From TA-21 sp035620895 (GTDB taxonomy: Archaea > Thermoproteota > Nitrososphaeria > Nitrososphaerales > Nitrososphaeraceae): a DNA stretch of 20,106 bases. The stretch covers positions 1 through 20,106 of the forward strand of contig DASPFY010000049.1 in the NCBI GenBank assembly GCA_035620895.1, read 5' to 3'. The notes beneath the pieces are model-generated. The model was not told where the DNA came from. It did not search any database and saw only the letters and a list, made by a program, of their open reading frames with translations. Below are positions 15,099 through 20,106 of the stretch, piece after piece (the first letter of the stretch is position 1; each line of letters opens with the position of its first letter). Position numbers and translations under genes: made by a program.

Positions 15099-16004
15099 GT
15101 GAAGGTTTACCATGTAATACTAGCAATAATCACTATTTATTCAATTGTTATTTCATTTGGTCTCGTCAGTTACAGTTACAGTGCGTATGGACAGATAAAT
15201 GAAACATCTCAAACTAATACTTATGAGAATAACAGTGGAGAAGGTTCATCTTTTACTTTTAATGTTGCTGGTGACTTTAGACATACTCCGGCTACGGGAT
15301 ATAATCTTGTCAGTGACAATCCAGATTTCATAATAATGACGGGAGATTATGGAATCAAGACAGACAATGCTACGGAATGGACTAACAGTACAATGGCAAT
15401 GATAAAAAATTCTCGAATTCCTGTCTATGGTGCATTGGGTAATAATGATAATGGTGACGATTACCTGAATACAGGATTCTTTACGAATAAGAATTGGTCT
15501 TATTCGTTCACAAAACGTAATATTGAATTTGTAGTAGCAGATACAGAAGATGAAAATGTAGCCGAAACCGATGCATTGTTGGCTAAGGCTCAGAATGATC
15601 CAAATGTGAAATGGATAATAGTATTGATGCATCAATCCATATGGCATCCAGTAGGAACATCTGTAAGTTCAGATACTACAATCGATTTCCACACTACGTT
15701 TAAAAAATATGATAAAGTAAAGATAGTTATTGCCGGACACACACACGTCTATGCAAGAATGGTACCAGTCGATGGTATTTTATATATTATGAATGGTATA
15801 GGAGGTCAGAACCCTAGTAAGGGGTCGACCGAAACATCAACTTTTTCCAAAATAAACGGAGCACTCCATTGTAGTGTAGCTGTCAATGGGTCTATAACAT
15901 GTTCGAATATTTCAAATGGTAGCGGAGCGATTGTAGACAAATTTACTATCGAAGCTAATGGTACATTACCAACTGATGGGACACCTGTTAGACCTAGACA
16001 TTAA
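15099..16004 (+). CDS. Secreted calcineurin-like metallophosphoesterase with altered catalytic motifs
   Basis: A 301-residue exported protein: MKVYHVIL, a long hydrophobic core and a likely cut after SAYGQ. The phosphoesterase motifs follow in order: VAGDFR (D59), TGDYG (D83), GNND (N115), LMHQS (H178) and GHTH (H214, H216). Two usual residues differ: D-x-H in motif I reads D-F-R, losing a metal ligand unless H62 replaces it, and GNHD in motif III reads GNND, losing the catalytic His. Activity may be reduced or changed. The C-terminal part has two Cys (GALHC, SITCSN) and N-glycosylation sequons. I chose the GTG at 15099 over ATG 15075 on promoter position; the protein is eight residues longer with the latter. 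Confidence 0.78.
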   Translation: MKVYHVILAIITIYSIVISFGLVSYSYSAYGQINETSQTNTYENNSGEGSSFTFNVAGDFRHTPATGYNLVSDNPDFIIMTGDYGIKTDNATEWTNSTMAMIKNSRIPVYGALGNNDNGDDYLNTGFFTNKNWSYSFTKRNIEFVVADTEDENVAETDALLAKAQNDPNVKWIIVLMHQSIWHPVGTSVSSDTTIDFHTTFKKYDKVKIVIAGHTHVYARMVPVDGILYIMNGIGGQNPSKGSTETSTFSKINGALHCSVAVNGSITCSNISNGSGAIVDKFTIEANGTLPTDGTPVRPRH

Positions 16005-16387
16005 AGCTTTCTATGAAGGACTATCAACTTTAGGAACAAAAAGAAGAACATTTACCAAAATTGATAGGTGTACCAATATCTAAAGCAATCCATTCTTCTT
16101 GTTACCTTCATATGTAACATACCAATTATTCACGGTACAGTAATTGTGCGAATTATTATCAATACAAAAAATAAATATTCATACTCATATAATTATGAAC
16201 TAATCAATTAAGAAGAAATAAAGCTTTTGTAAGTACATAGATTCAAGAAAGCCATAAACAACTGAGAAATCGGTCGGATGAAGCTCCCAAAATTATGACA
16301 ATATTAAGTTTCTAATTTAGACAAAAATCAGTTTTAAAGTTATTTCATATATAGGAAATAAGTAATCATTATTAGCGATTATTTCAA
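16005..16387. other. 383-bp AT-rich intergenic region
   Basis: No open frame, RNA gene or repeat is apparent. Near its right end CATATATAGG (16346-16355) lies about 26 nt before a predicted transcription start at 16376 and is the likely promoter of the first hemerythrin gene. Confidence 0.45.
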
Positions 16388-16939
16388 TTGAAGGCAACCA
16401 GTGATCTCAAGAATGATCATATAACAGTAAGAAGATTAGGCACCATCGTTCAGAATTGCTCAGATAAGCTCTACCTTAACCAAGATATTCCTATTGAGGA
16501 TATTGAATTGATTTCCGTAATAATTGAAGAATTTGTAGATAGGTTTCATCATGGTAAAGAAGAACAAGCATACTTCCCTGAAACAAAAGACAAGGATAGC
16601 TTTGGAGAAGATATTCGGAAATTTCTCATAGAACATGAGCTTGGAAGAAGAATTGCAAGGATGCTAAGAGGGCATCTAAATTCTTGGAAGAAAGGAATTG
16701 ATTCCAGAGAGCCAGTAGCAAGATTCCTAAAATCTTATGCAATTTTTATATCTGATCATACTGGAAAGGAAGACAAATTCTTCGACATGGTTGAGGAAAA
16801 GAAAAGCATAACGGAACAAGAGGATCAGATGCTGATTAAACACTATGATAGCTGTCGTAACCAAGTTGGTGGCAAAGTAAGGATGGAACAAATGTTGAAA
16901 TTGATAGGTTATTTAGAAACTAAGGAATGGATGAAATAG
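16388..16939 (+). CDS. Hemerythrin HHE-domain protein
   Basis: A di-iron four-helix bundle that can bind oxygen, nitric oxide or related species in the cytoplasm. The 183-residue protein shows the ligand pattern in order: DH (H11), FHHGKEEQAYFP (H54/H55 and E58/E59), EHE (H83) and DHTGKEDKFF (H124 with E128). The spacing fits the HHE family rather than classical oxygen-carrying hemerythrin. The start is TTG 16388, with the first conserved helix beginning at once. The second, quite different hemerythrin gene follows 99 nt later with its own promoter element, so the two are neighbours but not necessarily one operon. Confidence 0.85.
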   Translation: MKATSDLKNDHITVRRLGTIVQNCSDKLYLNQDIPIEDIELISVIIEEFVDRFHHGKEEQAYFPETKDKDSFGEDIRKFLIEHELGRRIARMLRGHLNSWKKGIDSREPVARFLKSYAIFISDHTGKEDKFFDMVEEKKSITEQEDQMLIKHYDSCRNQVGGKVRMEQMLKLIGYLETKEWMK

Positions 16940-16993
16940 TCGCATAAGAATTAGAAGGGAGACTGAATTGTAGTATACTGCTATCGTATTACA

Positions 16994-17002
16994 TATTTAA
17001 TA
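16994..17002 (+). promoter_or_regulatory. TATA element of the second hemerythrin gene
   Basis: TATTTAATA-type sequence at 16994-17002 predicts transcription from about 17024. This excludes the in-frame ATG at 17012 and supports ATG 17039 as the start. Confidence 0.45.
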
Positions 17003-17038
17003 AGATTCTTTATGTACACCAACTTGTTCTTTATAGAT

Positions 17039-17482
17039 ATGGAGATTAAAATTACACAGTCTTTGAAAATAGAACATGAAGAGCTTCACGATGAACTTAG
17101 AAAGGCTATCAAATATGGCAGTAAAGTGGGAGATGCAGTAAAAGCAGTAGCAAACGTATTACATGACCACTTCATAAAAGAAGAAGAATATGCGCTACCG
17201 CCACTAGGACTATTATCTTTTCTATCACAAGGAAAATTCACTGCTGAAATGAAAGAGATTGTAACTATGACAGATAAGCTTAAACTAGACCTATCAAACA
17301 TGGTTGAAGAACACAGACAGATTGTTAAGGAATTAGATAATCTGGTTGAGGTAGCAAACAAAGAGAATAAAATGGAAATTGTTCTTTTTGCAGAGAAGCT
17401 AAAATTGCATGCTAAGAATGAGGAGGAGGTTTTGTACCCTGCAGCGATACTGGTTGGAGAATATCTTAAACTACAGAATTGA
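17039..17482 (+). CDS. Second hemerythrin-like protein
   Basis: A 147-residue helical bundle starting MEIKITQSLKIEHEELH. Likely iron ligands: H13 and H17, H42/H44 with E48/E49 (LHDHFIKEEE), H92 (EEHRQ) and H124 with E128/E129 (LHAKNEEEVLYP). The ALPPLGLLSFLSQGKF loop after the second helix is characteristic of an archaeal subgroup and absent from the neighbour at 16388, so the pair is not a recent duplication. ATG 17039 is preferred over 17012, which adds MYTNLFFID ahead of the conserved start. Role in oxygen or nitric oxide sensing or protection is inferred. Confidence 0.83.
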   Translation: MEIKITQSLKIEHEELHDELRKAIKYGSKVGDAVKAVANVLHDHFIKEEEYALPPLGLLSFLSQGKFTAEMKEIVTMTDKLKLDLSNMVEEHRQIVKELDNLVEVANKENKMEIVLFAEKLKLHAKNEEEVLYPAAILVGEYLKLQN

Positions 17483-17577
17483 AGAGCACTTTTATTCGCA
17501 TCGGATTGCCTTTTGGATAGTTAGATGATAGACTGCTGTTGCATTAATGATTTAGTCAGAGCAAAATTCTCACAATG

Positions 17578-17596
17578 ATTTCAATGTCATTGAAAT
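17578..17596. repeat. 19-bp palindrome between convergent genes
   Basis: ATTTCAATG (17578-17586), one central T, then CATTGAAAT (17588-17596): perfect 9-bp arms. It lies after the second hemerythrin and before the convergent ferredoxin stop. It could be an operator or an RNA hairpin near both gene ends; there is no flanking T-run of terminator type. Confidence 0.5.
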
Positions 17597-17643
17597 TATT
17601 AGACTGCCACACCTTACTCTGTGTTGAGGGAACTAAATACTTC

Positions 17644-18186
17644 TCAGTGTGCATGGGGCGGCGGTGCACTTCCTTTTGCCAATTCTTCACTAAACGTTCC
17701 TGCAGATTTTTCATGGTATTCTAAATTTGATTGATCTACTTTGATCGCTTGGGGAGGACATACAGAAACACATGCCATGCACCAAATACAATCATGCTCT
17801 CTTATAGGATCTGATTTATCCGTATAATCCACACGCCCGTCTCTTTCATGATCCTGTCCCTTACCATCACTGGTAGCATTAGTCATCTCAATTGCTGGAA
17901 TATCCTGTTCTGTTCTATACCATTGAAATACTTGTACAGGACAGGCTTCAATACATGCACCATCAGCGTAACAGGAATCCCAATCAACTGCAACCATAGT
18001 GCCATGAACGCCTAGCGGTACATATTCTTCTCCTCTTGTTTTGTATGCTTCCTGAACTTCAGGTTTTGTTGACGTTTCGGCGTCTGGTCTACCAGGACCC
18101 CATACAAAGTGAAAGTGTTCACCATCAGCAAGGCTGTGTTTTCCTATTACCTTATGATTCCTTGGAAAATCTGGATCTATTGGCAT
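17644..18186 (-). CDS. Zinc-containing archaeal ferredoxin, two clusters
   Basis: A soluble electron carrier, 180 residues, of the type known from Sulfolobus. Cluster II has the full set C133, C136, C139, C143-P. Cluster I reads C72-x2-D75-x2-C78-x3-C82-P, with Asp where the fourth Cys would be, so it likely holds [3Fe-4S] or a labile [4Fe-4S]. The N-terminal extension carries the zinc-site histidines (H17, H24 or H26, H61 in LGVHGT). It is longer than the Sulfolobus protein through an insert (about 95-130, many charged residues) between the clusters and a tail ending APPPHAH. GGAG lies about 8 nt before ATG 18186. Candidate partners are 2-oxoacid oxidoreductases. Divergent from the CBS gene. 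Confidence 0.9.
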   Translation of the reverse strand: MPIDPDFPRNHKVIGKHSLADGEHFHFVWGPGRPDAETSTKPEVQEAYKTRGEEYVPLGVHGTMVAVDWDSCYADGACIEACPVQVFQWYRTEQDIPAIEMTNATSDGKGQDHERDGRVDYTDKSDPIREHDCIWCMACVSVCPPQAIKVDQSNLEYHEKSAGTFSEELAKGSAPPPHAH

Positions 18187-18345
18187 GATTATTCTCCAGC
18201 TCCAAATAATATATGTATTATATCGTTTTCAATGTAACAGCTCTCAATAAGCAATTACTCCTGTTTGAACTGTTACGTAAGAGTGTTCAAAGAATTCAAA
18301 TGCTGGACGAGGTTTGATCCGTACTTTTTTTGTCCATGAACTGGA

Positions 18346-18356
18346 AATTTTATTAG
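18346..18356 (+). promoter_or_regulatory. TATA element of the CBS-domain gene
   Basis: AATTTTATTAG centred near 18351 predicts transcription from about 18377, 7 nt before the TTG start at 18384. This supports a near-leaderless mRNA and the TTG start over the ATG at 18429. Confidence 0.4.
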
Positions 18357-18383
18357 GACTACTTACGATTGATATTATCCTGA

Positions 18384-18932
18384 TTGCCTGCCTTTGAAAA
18401 AGAACGCAATATTAAGGTGGAAAAAATAATGTCTAGGGATGTAACCTCCCTAGACGTTTCGAAGACAGCAGCTCACGCATCAAATTTGATGACTGAAAGA
18501 CAAGTTGGAAGTGTTATCGTGACTAAAAACGGCAAGGCATTTGGCATAGTAACTGAAAGGGATCTTGTCAGGAGATATTCCCGTAGTACAATCCTTGAAA
18601 GTTTGGCTTCGCATCCATTGATCACGGCAGAGCCTTCTACGACAGTGGAAAAGGTCGTACAGATTATGCTCGAAAATAAGGTGCGCAAGCTTCCTATAAC
18701 GGATGAGAGCAATACTATAGTGGGCATAGTGACAGTGTCAGACTTAGCCATGTTTCTCTTGCCCATAAGCAATTCTTACTTGATGTCATCTGTATTGAAA
18801 GCAGTATCAAGAGGGAAGACGCCAACTTGCGATTCATGTAACTCGCAAACAGAAATACAATGGTGTGAAAGTTGCAGTCGGTTCATGTGTATTGCCTGTG
18901 AAGATGAAATCCATAGTGTGGATTTACCATAG
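18384..18932 (+). CDS. CBS-pair protein with a C-terminal B-box-like zinc finger
   Basis: A 182-residue cytoplasmic protein. Two CBS motifs fill residues 11-130 (VEKIMSRDVTSLDVSKTA ... GIVTERDLVRR, then LITAEPSTTVEKVVQIM ... GIVTVSDLAMFL), the paired fold that usually senses adenine nucleotides. After a short linker (VSRGKTPT) comes a cysteine-rich module: C149, C152, C161, C164, C169, C172 and H177, spacing C-x2-C-x8-C-x2-C-x4-C-x2-C-x4-H. This resembles a B-box zinc finger, rare outside eukaryotes as far as I know. It may let a nucleotide signal control protein contacts. The start is TTG 18384, preceded by a promoter element; divergent from the ferredoxin gene. Confidence 0.82.
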   Translation: MPAFEKERNIKVEKIMSRDVTSLDVSKTAAHASNLMTERQVGSVIVTKNGKAFGIVTERDLVRRYSRSTILESLASHPLITAEPSTTVEKVVQIMLENKVRKLPITDESNTIVGIVTVSDLAMFLLPISNSYLMSSVLKAVSRGKTPTCDSCNSQTEIQWCESCSRFMCIACEDEIHSVDLP

Positions 18933-19391
18933 CAGTGACACGAGTGTGAACATGCCACATAGCCACAAACTATCAATAATCAAAATAAAACCGATTCATC
19001 ACTCCTAGAATTTGTTTAGGCATAGAGAGAGACAAATAGCAAATCAACAGAACCCTACTACGTGGACTGTCCGAATCCCGGACCTGAACAAAAGTGTTGC
19101 TTTTTCCGTTCTGTGAAATCAATAACCTTTCTGAACCACTAATTAGGGTCAAATATGATTCACAGCCGACCAGTCCCATGACTCTAGTAGTTCTCTAATT
19201 GGATTCACTTGTAACAAATATGAACAAAAATGGAGAAAAAAACAAGCAGGATCAGCACTGAATTCATATAGACTTTTACCACCCTCCAAATCAAATCTAG
19301 TATAAAAATTTTTATTAATTAGGTAATCATACTATCTTATTATCATTACAGGACACGACGAATGATGAACTGCATTGTTTGATTCGCAGCC

Positions 19392-19575
19392 TAGAACTAA
19401 TTCTTTAAACTTTCCCATCCTTCGAATTCTCATACTTTACTTTCCTATTACACTAATTCCTCTAATCAGACATATGATTCAGCAACTGGTGGAGGTGGCG
19501 TTAATTAGTTCTAATGATAGAAGAGCTTTGGTTGTCTGATTAACAAGTAACAATCAATAGATGAGCCACCAGCTG
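19392..19575. repeat. Interleaved inverted repeats
   Basis: TAGAACTAATT (19392-19402) pairs exactly with AATTAGTTCTA (19503-19513). TAATCAGACA (19463-19472) pairs exactly with TGTCTGATTA (19533-19542). GCAACTGGTGG (19481-19491) pairs with CCACCAGCTGC (19565-19575) with one mismatch. The arms interleave, so not all can form one simple hairpin; a folded RNA or remains of an insertion are possible. Confidence 0.4.
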
Positions 19576-19846
19576 CACAATTAGGAATGACATTTATCAT
19601 TATAAGGAGTTGGTATGCATTGAAGTACATTGCATGCCAAAAAGTTCTTTATACAACTTTCTTTTCTTAAACACCACGTAGAGTTTGATTATGTAGTATC
19701 ATTCTTTGAGCATAAGCGCTCTTTTGCGTTTCGCCATACCGTTTCAGAGCATGATCATCAAAAATCGTTACTACTGTCATACTACCTGCTACAACATCTA
19801 ACCTGTTGTTAATTCTCTAAGCTTTATCCTTAATCGTAGTATTTAA

Positions 19847-20053
19847 GGTCGCTTTGCCACAGTTGCAATCGAATTTCAATTCTATGGTTCGTTTTTGGGT
19901 AACTACAATGAAGTTTCTGAAGTCATTAAATTAGACAAGAGAGCTCAAATTAGCCATCGTATCCTAAAGTTGAAGTTGAGCAAAATAAATGAGGGTGTCA
20001 TCTCACTTGAACAGGGATTGATAGCAGGAAGAGGAATCATATTACCACAGTAG
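19847..20053 (+). pseudogene. Open frame without a standard start, unknown protein fragment
   Basis: The plus strand is open for 69 codons from after TAA 19844 to TAG 20051, with coding-like content (VAIEFQFYGSFLGNYNE, then LDKRAQISHRILKLKLSKIN and EQGLIAGRGIILPQ). The only in-frame start codon is TTG 19895, inside what looks like folded sequence. It reads like the C-terminal end of a larger protein that has lost its front. I do not recognise the family. Confidence 0.35.
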
Positions 20054-20106
20054 TAGTCATGTTCATTGAAACACACATGTAATTGTGATAGGAATAGCAT
20101 GATTAG

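Larger units (their letters stand above)
18933..20106. other. 1.17-kb region without an intact gene
   Basis: AT-rich sequence with scattered short frames. It contains a 14-bp palindrome at 19302-19315 (ATAAAAATTTTTAT), a 5-bp hairpin at 19069-19083 (GTCCG/CGGAC), a cluster of inverted repeats at 19392-19575, and one open frame without a standard start at 19847-20053. A 60-codon frame at 19630-19812 has no recognisable sequence. I see no rRNA, tRNA or CRISPR. Confidence 0.5.

Noticed and set aside
15246..15647. 133-codon open frame antisense to the phosphoesterase
   Set aside because: It lies wholly within a gene with clear catalytic motifs and has no family signals of its own; a shadow frame.
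19069..19083. GTCCG-AATCC-CGGAC hairpin resembling a tRNA T arm
   Set aside because: The loop has five bases and lacks the TTC-purine-A pattern; no acceptor or anticodon stem surrounds it.
18973..19179. 68-codon open frame on the minus strand
   Set aside because: No family resemblance or clear promoter, and Ser-rich random-looking composition; likely chance.
19630..19812. 60-codon open frame on the plus strand
   Set aside because: No recognisable motif, odd composition, and the opposite strand of the same stretch is equally open for about 49 codons; neither has a convincing promoter.

Overview
The window most likely comes from an ammonia-oxidising archaeon of the Thaumarchaeota (Nitrososphaerales). 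The low GC content would suit a Nitrosocosmicus-like lineage; that placement is inferred from gene content and family resemblance, not from a search. Pointers are RadA, the XPB partner nuclease Bax1, an F420-dependent NADP reductase, a zinc-type archaeal ferredoxin, a bare CuA oxidase subunit, two compact archaeal tRNAs, and promoters with an archaeal TATA element (often close to CTTAAAT) about 26 nt before very short leaders. Many genes appear to start with TTG at or near the predicted transcription start.

Layout. 1-956 (minus): a heme-copper oxidase subunit II divided into two genes, the larger continuing into a second cupredoxin domain that runs off the window. 996-4000: a histidine phosphatase, F420H2:NADP reductase with an overlapping small membrane protein, and a class I aminotransferase. 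4106-5600: tRNA-Arg(UCG), a membrane-anchored protein with a BsuPI-like domain, a dodecin and a 39-residue C2H2 zinc finger. 5680-9339: divergent radA and bax1, then a small gene that seems frameshifted. 9463-11418: a Nudix hydrolase and an L-2-hydroxyglutarate oxidase-like flavoprotein. 11505-11976: tRNA-Pro(CGG) followed at once by the N-terminal piece of a tyrosine integrase, probably an integration scar. 12079-13794: two secreted proteins with Met-rich tails.

13922-14847 is a decay zone: a frameshifted OsmC gene, a headless multicopper-oxidase fragment and an antisense fragment. Then come a secreted metallophosphoesterase with altered catalytic residues (15099), two different hemerythrins in a row (16388, 17039), a zinc ferredoxin (minus, 17644) and a CBS-pair protein with a B-box-like zinc finger (18384). 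The last 1.17 kb holds no intact gene but does hold inverted repeats and one open frame lacking a proper start.

Functionally, most intact genes concern redox and oxygen handling (CuA oxidase, F420/NADP, ferredoxin, hemerythrins, dodecin, flavin oxidase) and DNA repair (RadA, Bax1). I see no CRISPR array, no complete mobile element and no complete novel system. The best leads are the split and fused oxidase subunit, the Bax1 gene without XPB beside it, the CBS/B-box protein, the altered phosphoesterase and the integrase scar.
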